NCBI GenBank assembly: GCA_902556905.1
Contig: CACDYK010000010.1
Coordinates: forward strand, 1-50,702
Direction: 5' to 3'
Source of the DNA: an uncultured Pelagibacteraceae bacterium
GTDB lineage: Bacteria > Pseudomonadota > Alphaproteobacteria > Pelagibacterales > Pelagibacteraceae
Length of the DNA: 50,702 bases
The translations under genes were made by a program, and so were the position numbers. The notes beneath the pieces were generated by a model that was not told the origin of the DNA, did no database searches, and worked only from the letters and a program-made list of their open reading frames with translations. Shown here one piece after another: positions 9,128-17,291 of this stretch (positions within the stretch are counted from its first letter, which is position 1; every line of letters begins with the position of its first letter).

Positions 9128-10414
9128 ATGAAGAAACAATATTTTATAAACGCAAACATTATAGACCCATATAATTCATTAAATGAAAATGGTGGTTTAA
9201 TAATATCAGAAGACGGAAAAATTGAAGCAATAGGTAAAAAAGTAAACTCTAATAATTTACCGACTAGAGAAAAGCCTATAGATCTAAAGGGTAAATTCAT
9301 CTTTCCTGGACTTGTAGATATGAGAGTTTTTGTTGGTGAACCGGGTTATGAATATAAAGAAAATTTTAGAACTTTAAGTAACGCAGCATTATCTGGTGGA
9401 GTAACATCTGTTGTTACAATGCCAAATACTGATCCAATAATAGACAATGTATCAATTGTAGATTTCTTAAAAAGAAGAGGAAGAGATAAATCTAAAATTA
9501 ATATTTTTCCGTGCGCTTCTTTAACACAAAATATTGAAGGTACTAACATGACCGAATTTGGCTTGTTGGCCAAAAAAGGAATAATAGCTTTTACAGATGG
9601 TATTAAGACTATTCAAAATACAAGTTTAATGTCTAGAATAATGAATTCAGCTAAAGACTTAGATTGCTTAATAATGCAACATGCTGAAGATTATCATCTC
9701 TCAAAAAATGGTATGATAAATTCTGGAATTATCGCAACTAAACTAGGTTTATCAGGAATACCTGATATTGCTGAGAGAATAATCATAGAAAGAGACTTAG
9801 CACTTCTTGAAAAAAATAAATGTCGATATCATGTATCCCAACTCTCAGCTGCAAAATCAGTTGAAGTAATTAAAGAGAGAAAAAATGATATTCAATTTAC
9901 AAGCGGTGTCTCAATAAATAATTTATCTCTTAATGAAAATGACATTGGTGATTTTAAAACATTCTTAAAATTATCCCCTCCTTTAAGAAAAGAAGAGGAT
10001 AGAGAAGCACTCGTTCAAGGATTAAAAGACAAAACTATCGATGTAATAGTTTCAGATCACAAGCCTGAAGATGAAGAGTCTAAACGATTAACTTTTTCAC
10101 AAGCAGCAACTGGTGCTTCAGGAATAGAAACATTATTATCTCTATCATTAGAATTATATCACAATGGATCAGTAAAACTTGAAACGATAATAGAGGCCTT
10201 AACATCAAATCCTGCAAAAATACTGCGTATTAATAAAGGAAATCTTTCAATAGGAAATGATGCAGATTTTTGTATTGTGGATTTAGACAAACCTTGGATT
10301 GTAAAAAAAGAAAACTTAGTTTCAAAATCTAAGAATACTTCAATTGAGGATAAAAAACTTCAAGGTAAAGTAACTAATACCTTTGTAAAGGGTAAGGAAT
10401 TATTTAAGATATAA
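9128..10414 (+). CDS. Dihydroorotase-like protein (PyrC'), probably catalytically inactive
   Basis: 428-residue amidohydrolase of the class I dihydroorotase type. The fold is retained: GLVDM at the first strand, MPNTDPIID, QHAED, YHVSQLSA, VIVSDHKPED and NPAKIL near the end. The metal-binding His-x-His of active enzymes is replaced: the motif reads DMRVFVGEPG, with Arg66 and Phe68 where the two His should be and Gly70 where the substrate-binding Arg normally sits. Later His and Asp residues survive. It follows pyrB with no gap, so I infer a structural partner of aspartate carbamoyltransferase, as PyrC' is in Pseudomonas. Similar MRVF sequences are, to my knowledge, common in alphaproteobacteria. 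A true dihydroorotase must then be encoded elsewhere. Confidence 0.85.
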   Translation: MKKQYFINANIIDPYNSLNENGGLIISEDGKIEAIGKKVNSNNLPTREKPIDLKGKFIFPGLVDMRVFVGEPGYEYKENFRTLSNAALSGGVTSVVTMPNTDPIIDNVSIVDFLKRRGRDKSKINIFPCASLTQNIEGTNMTEFGLLAKKGIIAFTDGIKTIQNTSLMSRIMNSAKDLDCLIMQHAEDYHLSKNGMINSGIIATKLGLSGIPDIAERIIIERDLALLEKNKCRYHVSQLSAAKSVEVIKERKNDIQFTSGVSINNLSLNENDIGDFKTFLKLSPPLRKEEDREALVQGLKDKTIDVIVSDHKPEDEESKRLTFSQAATGASGIETLLSLSLELYHNGSVKLETIIEALTSNPAKILRINKGNLSIGNDADFCIVDLDKPWIVKKENLVSKSKNTSIEDKKLQGKVTNTFVKGKELFKI

Positions 10415-10416
10415 TA

Positions 10417-10995
10417 ATGGATTATTTAATTGTTAGTATTATCTCATATTTAATGGGCTCTATTCCATTTGGTTTGATTTTGACTCAATTATTTTTGAAT
10501 AAAGATATTAGAAACATTGGATCGGGAAATATAGGTGCAACAAACGCCTTGAGAACAGGAAATAAAATTATAGGTTATTCAACATTAATACTAGATATAG
10601 TTAAAGCTATAATTCCAGTTATTTTTGTTAAAAATAACTATCCTGATTTAATATATATAGCTTCTTTATGTGCCTTTTTAGGACATGTGTTTCCTATTTG
10701 GCTTAAATTCAAAGGTGGCAAGGGTGTTGCTACTTATGTTGGAATTTTATTTTCTATAAATCTTATGCTAGGAATTATTTTTGCATTAATTTGGGGTATT
10801 GTATTTTTAATCTTCAGATACTCGTCACTCTCATCGATTATCAGCTCTATATCAATACCTATTTATATCCTGATAACTGATCAAATAAGTAATACTATTT
10901 TTTTTAGCATAATGTTTATTTTGATCTTCTTTACCCACAGAGAAAATATTAAACGATTGAAAAACAAAGAAGAAAGTAAGACAAAAATTTATTAA
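10417..10995 (+). CDS. plsY: Acyl-phosphate:glycerol-3-phosphate acyltransferase PlsY
   Basis: Integral membrane enzyme that starts phospholipid synthesis by acylating glycerol-3-phosphate from acyl phosphate. 192 residues, with several hydrophobic segments. The three PlsY motifs are visible: MGSIPFGLI near the N-terminus, GSGNIGATN at 35-43 and FKGGKGVAT at about 98-106. The gene starts two bases after the dihydroorotase-like gene. In many alphaproteobacteria dprA stands between plsY and topA; here only 37 bases separate them. Confidence 0.95.
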   Translation: MDYLIVSIISYLMGSIPFGLILTQLFLNKDIRNIGSGNIGATNALRTGNKIIGYSTLILDIVKAIIPVIFVKNNYPDLIYIASLCAFLGHVFPIWLKFKGGKGVATYVGILFSINLMLGIIFALIWGIVFLIFRYSSLSSIISSISIPIYILITDQISNTIFFSIMFILIFFTHRENIKRLKNKEESKTKIY

Positions 10996-11032
10996 TTTGA
11001 CTATCAAAGACTTTTGAGTAGTTTGTTAAATT

Positions 11033-13609
11033 ATGAATCTAGTCATAGTTGAAAGTCCTGCAAAAGCTAAAACGATTAACAAATATTTAGGTGATAATTA
11101 TACTGTTTTAGCTAGCTATGGTCATATTAGAGATTTACCATCAAAGAATGGTTCTGTTGACCCCGAACAAAATTTTAAAATGGAATGGGAAGTTGATAGC
11201 TTTTCTAAAAAATATTTAAAAGAAATTACTGATGCTGCAAAAAACTCAAGTAAAATCATTTTAGCGACTGATCCCGATCGTGAAGGTGAAGCAATTGCAT
11301 GGCACGTAAAAGAGTATTTAAATGAAAAAAAACTTTTAAAAGATAAAGAAGTTGAAAGAGTTGTTTTTAATGAAATTACCAAAAAGGCAGTAACACACGG
11401 TATAGATAATCCCAGACAAATTGAACCGTTACTTGTTGATGCTTATATGGCTAGAAGAGCCCTAGATTACCTAGTTGGTTTTAATATATCCCCTATTCTT
11501 TGGACCAAACTACCAGGATCAAAATCTGCTGGTAGAGTGCAATCGGTAGCTTTAAAACTTATAACTGAAAGAGAACATGAAATAGAGTCTTTCGATCCAG
11601 AAGAGTTTTGGACTTTAAGTATTAATTTTCAAGATGACAAAAAAAGTTTAATAACTTCAAATATCTCTCAATTAGATGGAAAAAAAATAGAAAAATTTTC
11701 TTTTAAAAATAAAAATGAAATTAATGATGCTATAGCGAGTATTAAAGATAAGAAATTCAACATAAGTGATATATCTTCAAAAATTGTTAGTAGAAACCCA
11801 TCTGGTCCATTTACAACATCAACTTTGCAACAAGTCGCTTCAAGCAGATTAGGCTTTGGAGCTTCCAGAACAATGCAAATTGCCCAAAGATTATATCAAG
11901 GTATTGAAATAAATGGTGAAACAATAGGATTAATTACCTATATGAGAACTGATGGAACAAATCTCTCAGCTGATGCAGTTTCAGATTTTCGAGATTTCAT
12001 TAAAATTCAATATGGAAATGAATATTTACCTGAAAAACCTCTAAATTATTCAGGTAAAAAAGCAAAAAATGCTCAAGAAGCTCATGAAGCTATTCGACCA
12101 ACAGATATAAGTAGATCACCAGATACTGTTAAAAAATATTTAAGCACAGATCAACAAAAACTATACAATCTAATTTGGGGTCGAGCTCTATCATCTCAAA
12201 TGGAGACTGCAAAATTTGACAGAAACACAATAACAATAACTTCAGAAGATGATGGTACAATATGTAAATCAAGCGGGTCTGTATTAAAGTTTGATGGTTT
12301 CTTGAAAGTATTCCCAAGTCCAAATAAAGATGAAGATGAAGCTATCCTGCCTGAAATGTCAAAAGGACCAATCAATATTGAGTCCCTTATTGATGAACAA
12401 CATTTTACTCAACCTCCTCCAAGATATTCTGAAGCAAGCTTGGTAAAAAAATTAGAAGAACTTGGTATTGGTAGACCTTCAACTTATGCAAGCATTATAT
12501 CTACAATTGCAAACCGTGGGTATGCAGAAATACTTAACAAAAGATTTTTTCCCACTGATCGTGGAAAATTAATATCTGCGTTTTTAGAAAAACTGTTTTC
12601 TAAATATGTTGATTATAATTTTACAGCTGGACTAGAAGACCAACTAGATGAAATTACAACTGGAAAAGAGAGTTGGATAAAAGTTTTAGAAATGTTTTGG
12701 AAAGATTTTAATAGTAACGTTTCAGAAGTAAAAGAAAAGAGAACTAGAGAAGTTTTAGATTTATTAAATGAAAGTCTAGGAACATTAATTTTTGATAAAG
12801 ATAAAGATGGTAAAGTTGTTAGAAAATGTCAATTATGTGATACAGGCTCACTAAGTTTAAAAAATAGCTTTAGAGGTGGTGCCTTTATTGGTTGTTCAAA
12901 TTACCCCGAATGTAAATTTACAAGACCCTTATCTAAAGCAAAAGCAGCAGCACAATCTCAATTAGCGGAACCAAAATTCATAGGTAAACACGAAAATGGA
13001 AATGATATATTTTTAAAAAATGGGAGATTCGGACCTTATCTTCAATATGAAAAAATACCTGAAGAAAAAGCTGATGAAAAAATCACAAAGAAAAGAAAGA
13101 AAACAAAAAAACTTAAAGCTGTTGTAAACGAACTTTTAAAAAACGTTTCAATACCAAAAGGATTGGAGTTAGAAAGTATTGATTTAGAAAAAGCTCAATT
13201 TTTATGTTCTTTACCTAAATCTTTAGGTTTAAATCCAGAAAATCAAAAAGAAATTACATTAAATAGTGGAAGATTTGGTCCATATCTAAAATGCGAAAAC
13301 AAATCTTCAAGAATAGAAAATATTGAAGAAATATTTTCAATTGGCCTTAATAGAGCAATTACTTTAATAGCAGAAGCTAAACCAGGTAGAATGTCATCTT
13401 CTATAATTAAAGATTTAGGAGAACATCCAGAGGATAAAAAGCCTGTTAGAGTAATGAAAGGTCAATATGGACCATATATTAAATATAAGTCTTTAAACGC
13501 AACAATTCCTGAAGAAAAAGATCCAACAGACCTAACTATGGAAGAAGCTTTAATCCTTATTGAGAAAAGAAAAGAATACGATACAAATAAGAAAAAGAAA
13601 AAAAAATGA
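11033..13609 (+). CDS. topA: DNA topoisomerase I
   Basis: Type IA topoisomerase that relaxes negative supercoils, 858 residues. The Toprim domain is at the N-terminus (VIVESPAKAKTI, ATDPDREGEAIAWHV). The nicking tyrosine is Tyr303 in ITYMRTDGT. A single four-cysteine zinc ribbon follows the core (Cys599, 602, 621, 627, ending GCSNYPEC), then two or three Topo_C repeats recognisable by GRFGPYL/GQYGPYI. The protein ends in a run of lysines. The TGA stop overlaps the ATG of the next small gene by four bases, so the two are probably translated together. Confidence 0.97.
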   Translation: MNLVIVESPAKAKTINKYLGDNYTVLASYGHIRDLPSKNGSVDPEQNFKMEWEVDSFSKKYLKEITDAAKNSSKIILATDPDREGEAIAWHVKEYLNEKKLLKDKEVERVVFNEITKKAVTHGIDNPRQIEPLLVDAYMARRALDYLVGFNISPILWTKLPGSKSAGRVQSVALKLITEREHEIESFDPEEFWTLSINFQDDKKSLITSNISQLDGKKIEKFSFKNKNEINDAIASIKDKKFNISDISSKIVSRNPSGPFTTSTLQQVASSRLGFGASRTMQIAQRLYQGIEINGETIGLITYMRTDGTNLSADAVSDFRDFIKIQYGNEYLPEKPLNYSGKKAKNAQEAHEAIRPTDISRSPDTVKKYLSTDQQKLYNLIWGRALSSQMETAKFDRNTITITSEDDGTICKSSGSVLKFDGFLKVFPSPNKDEDEAILPEMSKGPINIESLIDEQHFTQPPPRYSEASLVKKLEELGIGRPSTYASIISTIANRGYAEILNKRFFPTDRGKLISAFLEKLFSKYVDYNFTAGLEDQLDEITTGKESWIKVLEMFWKDFNSNVSEVKEKRTREVLDLLNESLGTLIFDKDKDGKVVRKCQLCDTGSLSLKNSFRGGAFIGCSNYPECKFTRPLSKAKAAAQSQLAEPKFIGKHENGNDIFLKNGRFGPYLQYEKIPEEKADEKITKKRKKTKKLKAVVNELLKNVSIPKGLELESIDLEKAQFLCSLPKSLGLNPENQKEITLNSGRFGPYLKCENKSSRIENIEEIFSIGLNRAITLIAEAKPGRMSSSIIKDLGEHPEDKKPVRVMKGQYGPYIKYKSLNATIPEEKDPTDLTMEEALILIEKRKEYDTNKKKKKK

Positions 13610-13860
13610 AAAAAACTTTAATTACTTTAAGTTTAATATTATTTGTTACTAATTTCGCCTTTTCAGATGAAACTAAATGTTCTGATTTTAAAAAATTTTC
13701 AAAAGAATATATAAAATGTAATGCAAATAAAATTAAAGAGGCAACTATTAATAAAACCAACAAAATAAAAGAAGGTGCGGTAAAGAAAACCGAAAATCTT
13801 AAAAAAGGTACTAAGAAGTTTATAAATAAAGCTAAAAATAAAATAAAAAAAGAAAAATAA
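13606..13860 (+). CDS. Small secreted Lys-rich protein with 11-residue repeats
   Basis: 84 residues with no family I recognise. A signal peptide (MKKTLITLSLILFVTNFAFS) is predicted, with cleavage before DETK. The mature part has two cysteines, in CSDFKKFSKEYIKC, followed by four consecutive 11-residue units beginning NKIKEATINKT, NKIKEGAVKKT, ENLKKGTKKFI and NKAKNKIKKEK. Such 11-mer periodicity makes long amphipathic helices, as in LEA-like and apolipoprotein-like proteins, so membrane or protein binding in the periplasm is plausible. It is highly basic. The ATG overlaps the topA stop (ATGA). The gene is likely real because of the signal peptide, coupling and tidy fit before the next gene. 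Confidence 0.72.
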   Translation: MKKTLITLSLILFVTNFAFSDETKCSDFKKFSKEYIKCNANKIKEATINKTNKIKEGAVKKTENLKKGTKKFINKAKNKIKKEK

Positions 13861-13863
13861 ATT

Positions 13864-14325
13864 ATGAATTTTGAGGATAAAATTAGAGATCTAAAAATTG
13901 AATTACCTGAAGCAAAAGCTCCTGTTGGCAATTATGTTGCAACTAAAATAGTAGGAAACTTACTTTATGTATCAGGACAAGTATCAATAAATTCTAATGG
14001 AGAATTAATTAAGGGTAAAGTTGGTAAAGACTTAACTACAGATGAGGCTTATAAAGCTGCTGAAAGATGTGGAATGAGTATCATATCACAAGTTAAAAAA
14101 GCGTGTGAAGGAGAACTTTCAAAAGTTAAGTCTTGCATTAAACTTACAGGATTTGTCAATTCAACAGACGATTATACCGAACAACCAAAAGTAATTAATG
14201 GCGCCTCAGACTTAATAGCCTCTATTTTTGGAGAAGCCGGTATGCATACTAGAGCAGCAGTAAGTACAAATAGTTTACCTTTAGGTGTATCTGTTGAGGT
14301 AGATGCTATTTTTGAATTAAATTAA
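13864..14325 (+). CDS. RidA/YjgF/UK114 family protein (longer subfamily)
   Basis: 153 residues, longer than the ~128 of classical RidA, and fitting the subfamily that opens with LPEAKAPVGNYV and continues GNLLYVSGQVS. The family forms trimers; classical members hydrolyse reactive enamines and imines released by PLP enzymes. The terminal SVEVDAIFEL motif is present. The subfamily usually lacks proof of deaminase activity, so the exact substrate is unknown. Four bases after the small repeat protein, it is the last gene of the rightward string. It ends 3 bases from the convergent ugd gene, leaving no room for a separate terminator. Confidence 0.88.
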   Translation: MNFEDKIRDLKIELPEAKAPVGNYVATKIVGNLLYVSGQVSINSNGELIKGKVGKDLTTDEAYKAAERCGMSIISQVKKACEGELSKVKSCIKLTGFVNSTDDYTEQPKVINGASDLIASIFGEAGMHTRAAVSTNSLPLGVSVEVDAIFELN

Positions 14326-14328
14326 TTT

Positions 14329-15627
14329 TTATCTTCCTATACCAAAGTATTTAAATCCTTGTGATTTAACTTTTAATGGAGAATAAATATTTCTCATATC
14401 ATAAATCTTTAGATTTTTTGAAGGATGTAATTTTTTGAAATTGATAGATTTAAAATCATTCCATTCAGTATGTAAAATTACTAAATCAGCACCTTTAACT
14501 GCATCACGAACTGAATTTGAAAAACTTACATTTTTTAATTTGTTAAATTCTTTTTTTAATCCACTTGGATCATAATATTTTATTTTAGCTCCTTTTTTGG
14601 AGAGAAACGGTATCATTTCTAGACTAGAAGAGTCTCTCATATCATCAGTATTTGCTTTGAAGGTAACACCTAAAAAACAAATCTTTTTATTTTTTATCTT
14701 ATTGACAAGTATTTCATTAACTTTTTTTAAAAGTAATTTTGATCTCAATGCATTTGATTTAATAACACTTTTAATTAAAGATAAATTTATTTTAAATTTA
14801 TCTGCAGAAGTTACAATTGCTTTAGTATCTTTTGGAAAACAGGATCCACCATATGCAGGTCCAGCTCTTAAAAATCGACTACCTATTCTTTTGTCTAAAC
14901 CTATTCCTATAGAAATATCTTCCACATCGATACCAGTTTTTTCACATAAATTTGCTATTTCATTAATAAAAGTTATTTTTGTAGCCAAAAAAGCATTTGA
15001 GGTATACTTAATAAGTTCTGCGGCTCTTCTATTAGTAGAAATAAATTTTGCCCCTTTCGATATTAATGGGGAATAAAGACTCTTTAAAATATTAGCTGAC
15101 TTTTTATCCTTAGCACCTATTACAACTCTATCAGGATAAATAAAATCTCTTATAGCTTCACCCTCTCTTAAAAATTCTGGATTTGATACTACAGAAAATT
15201 TATTTTTATTTACTTTTTTTAACAAAATTTTTTCAATTTCATCGCCAGTTGTAACTGGAACTGTTGACTTTGTAATAATTATTTTAAATTTATTAATAAA
15301 TTTTGAAATTTCTTTTGATACTGTATAAACTTGACTAAGATCAGCTCCGATACCATTTTTTTTTGTTGGTGTGCCAACACATATGAAGACTATATCTGAT
15401 TTTTTGATTGAATTTTCTAAATCAGTTGAAAATTTTAATTTTTTATTTTTATAGTTTTTAAGAACAAGTTCTTCTAATCCGGGTTCATAAATAGGAATTA
15501 TACCTTTTTGAAGTTTATTTATTTTATCTTGATCTTTATCTACGCATATAACATCGTTACCAAGATCTGAAAAACACACACCACTCACCAAACCCACATA
15601 ACCAGTGCCAATCATACAAAGTTTCAT
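14329..15627 (-). CDS. ugd: UDP-glucose 6-dehydrogenase
   Basis: Oxidises UDP-glucose to UDP-glucuronate with two NAD+. 432 residues. It opens with the NAD-binding loop IGTGYVGLVSG; FICVGTPT, NPEFLREG and the catalytic segment GPAYGGSCFPKD (Cys263) follow; FLGVTFKANTDDMRDS marks the C-terminal domain. The start overlaps the galU stop by four bases. The pair therefore encodes successive steps from glucose-1-phosphate to UDP-glucuronate, a precursor of surface polysaccharide or glucuronate lipids; the final product is not evident here. Confidence 0.96.
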   Translation of the reverse strand: MKLCMIGTGYVGLVSGVCFSDLGNDVICVDKDQDKINKLQKGIIPIYEPGLEELVLKNYKNKKLKFSTDLENSIKKSDIVFICVGTPTKKNGIGADLSQVYTVSKEISKFINKFKIIITKSTVPVTTGDEIEKILLKKVNKNKFSVVSNPEFLREGEAIRDFIYPDRVVIGAKDKKSANILKSLYSPLISKGAKFISTNRRAAELIKYTSNAFLATKITFINEIANLCEKTGIDVEDISIGIGLDKRIGSRFLRAGPAYGGSCFPKDTKAIVTSADKFKINLSLIKSVIKSNALRSKLLLKKVNEILVNKIKNKKICFLGVTFKANTDDMRDSSSLEMIPFLSKKGAKIKYYDPSGLKKEFNKLKNVSFSNSVRDAVKGADLVILHTEWNDFKSINFKKLHPSKNLKIYDMRNIYSPLKVKSQGFKYFGIGR

Positions 15628-16439
15628 AATTTTGCTATCTCTTTGGATGATTTAATATAACCTTCCATACTTCCGCAGTCTAAATATTTTCCAGAAAAAT
15701 TATGTGCTATAAATTTTTCATTATCGTTGATTAAAAGTTGTATGGCATCAGTAATATGAATTTCGCCCCCTTTGTTTGGTTTCAAATTCTTTAACTTTGA
15801 AAAAATTTTAATGGGTAATATATATCGACCAATTACAGCTTTATTTGAAGGAGCATCTTTAATATTTGGTTTTTCAAAAACACTATCGATCAAATAATCT
15901 GTTGTATTTAATCTTTTATTAAGTTTATAGATACCCCATCTTTCAACAGCTTTTTTTTTAACATTCATGCTAGCCATCACTGAAGCTTTATATTTTTTAT
16001 GAGAGGCAATCATAGACTTAGAGCAGTTTTTTTTGATTATAAGATCATCTGGTAATAACATTAAAAAATATTTATCTTTAATATATTTTTTAGTTTTAAG
16101 AACAGCGTCACCAGTTCCTTTTGGTTTGTCCTGATAAACAAACTTTATCATTTTTCTATATCTTAAGATTTTTTTATATTCTTCGATAATTCTAGTATCT
16201 TTTTTTTTCTTAATTAATTCTTTATAAAATTTGTCATTATAAAAATATTTTTTAATCATCATTTTTCTCTTTGATATGATAAAAATTATTTCTTTGATTC
16301 CTGCATCGATACATTCATTTAAAATGTATTCTAAACTAGGCTTTCCCTGGATAGGTAAAAGTTCTTTTGCAAAAACACTCGTCAATGGCAACAGTCTTGT
16401 ACCGAGTCCTGCTAAAGGAATTATAGCTTGTTTAATCAT
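15624..16439 (-). CDS. galU: UTP-glucose-1-phosphate uridylyltransferase
   Basis: Makes UDP-glucose from UTP and glucose-1-phosphate. 271 residues, slightly shorter than the usual ~290. The nucleotide-binding signature is PLAGLGTRLLPLT at residues 8-20, with KELLPI just after it. Further family marks are YQDKPKGTGDAVL, LLPDDL, VFEKP and the late GEIHITDAI. It is the upstream gene of the galU-ugd pair and is divergent from panC with only 34 bases between start codons, so the two promoters must be short or overlapping. Confidence 0.95.
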   Translation of the reverse strand: MIKQAIIPLAGLGTRLLPLTSVFAKELLPIQGKPSLEYILNECIDAGIKEIIFIISKRKMMIKKYFYNDKFYKELIKKKKDTRIIEEYKKILRYRKMIKFVYQDKPKGTGDAVLKTKKYIKDKYFLMLLPDDLIIKKNCSKSMIASHKKYKASVMASMNVKKKAVERWGIYKLNKRLNTTDYLIDSVFEKPNIKDAPSNKAVIGRYILPIKIFSKLKNLKPNKGGEIHITDAIQLLINDNEKFIAHNFSGKYLDCGSMEGYIKSSKEIAKL

Positions 16440-16473
16440 CTAAATGTTTTACTTATTAAATATTTTAATACAA

Positions 16474-17289
16474 ATGAAAATTATATTAAACAATTATGAT
16501 TTATCCAAAACATTGGGGCCTTTTAATGATATTGGTTTTGTTCCTACAATGGGTGGTATTCATGAAGGGCATATATCTCTTATTGAAAAATCAATAAAAT
16601 CTAACAAAAAAACTATAGTCAGCATATTTGTAAATCCAAGACAATTTAATAGTGTAAAAGATTTTAATTCTTATCCTGCAAATATTAAAAAAGATTTGGC
16701 TATATTAAAAAAAATTAAAAGATTAGATTTTGTTTATATTCCTAAATTTAAAGATGTTTATGAAAATAAAAAAAAACCAGAAATAAAAATAAAAAAAAAA
16801 TTTAAAGTTTTATGTGCAAAATTTAGAAAAGGTCACTTTGAGGGTGTTTTAGATGTAATGATTAGATTAACAAAATTAGTTAAACCCAAGAAAATATTTA
16901 TGGGTAAAAAAGATTTTCAACAATTATATTTAGTTAAAAATTTTATTGAAAATGAATTTAATACTAAAGTCATAGGATGCAGAACTATTAGAAATAGAAA
17001 TAAATTAGCTTTATCTTCAAGAAATTTCTTACTCAAACAAAGTGAATTAAATGATGTTGAAAAAATTTCAAAAAATTTTTTAAATTTAAAAAATAAGATC
17101 AAATACACAAAAAATATTAACCAATTTTTAAAGAAAACAAAAAAAGACTTTGAAAAATTTTTTAATATTAAAATTGAATATTTAGAAAATAGAAATACAA
17201 ATGATTTATCTTTATCCAATAAATATAATGGATCTAAAATTTTCTTAGCATATTATTATAAAAGCGTTAGATTAATTGATAATTTTTAA
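16474..17289 (+). CDS. panC: Pantothenate synthetase
   Basis: Joins pantoate and beta-alanine with ATP to give pantothenate, the coenzyme A precursor. About 271 residues from the ATG at 16474, chosen over an ATG 10 codons upstream at 16444 because MKIILNNYDLSK begins where PanC proteins usually do. Motifs: PTMGGIHEGH (24-33, the ATP-binding HIGH-like site), SIFVNPRQF, KFRKGHFEGVLDVM, FMGKKDFQQL and LALSSRNFLL. The C-terminal domain is very Lys/Asn-rich and diverged but ends with the expected RLIDN. No panB or panD is nearby. Confidence 0.94.
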   Translation: MKIILNNYDLSKTLGPFNDIGFVPTMGGIHEGHISLIEKSIKSNKKTIVSIFVNPRQFNSVKDFNSYPANIKKDLAILKKIKRLDFVYIPKFKDVYENKKKPEIKIKKKFKVLCAKFRKGHFEGVLDVMIRLTKLVKPKKIFMGKKDFQQLYLVKNFIENEFNTKVIGCRTIRNRNKLALSSRNFLLKQSELNDVEKISKNFLNLKNKIKYTKNINQFLKKTKKDFEKFFNIKIEYLENRNTNDLSLSNKYNGSKIFLAYYYKSVRLIDNF

Positions 17290-17291
17290 GT

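Noticed and set aside
13557..13931. 124-codon minus-strand frame that looks like a membrane protein
   Set aside because: Its hydrophobicity is the complement of Lys-rich codons in the end of topA and the repeat protein, a common artefact.
14597..15076. 159-codon plus-strand open frame inside ugd
   Set aside because: Opposite to the catalytic region of UDP-glucose dehydrogenase; low-complexity Leu/Ile/Phe content expected from A/T-rich antisense.
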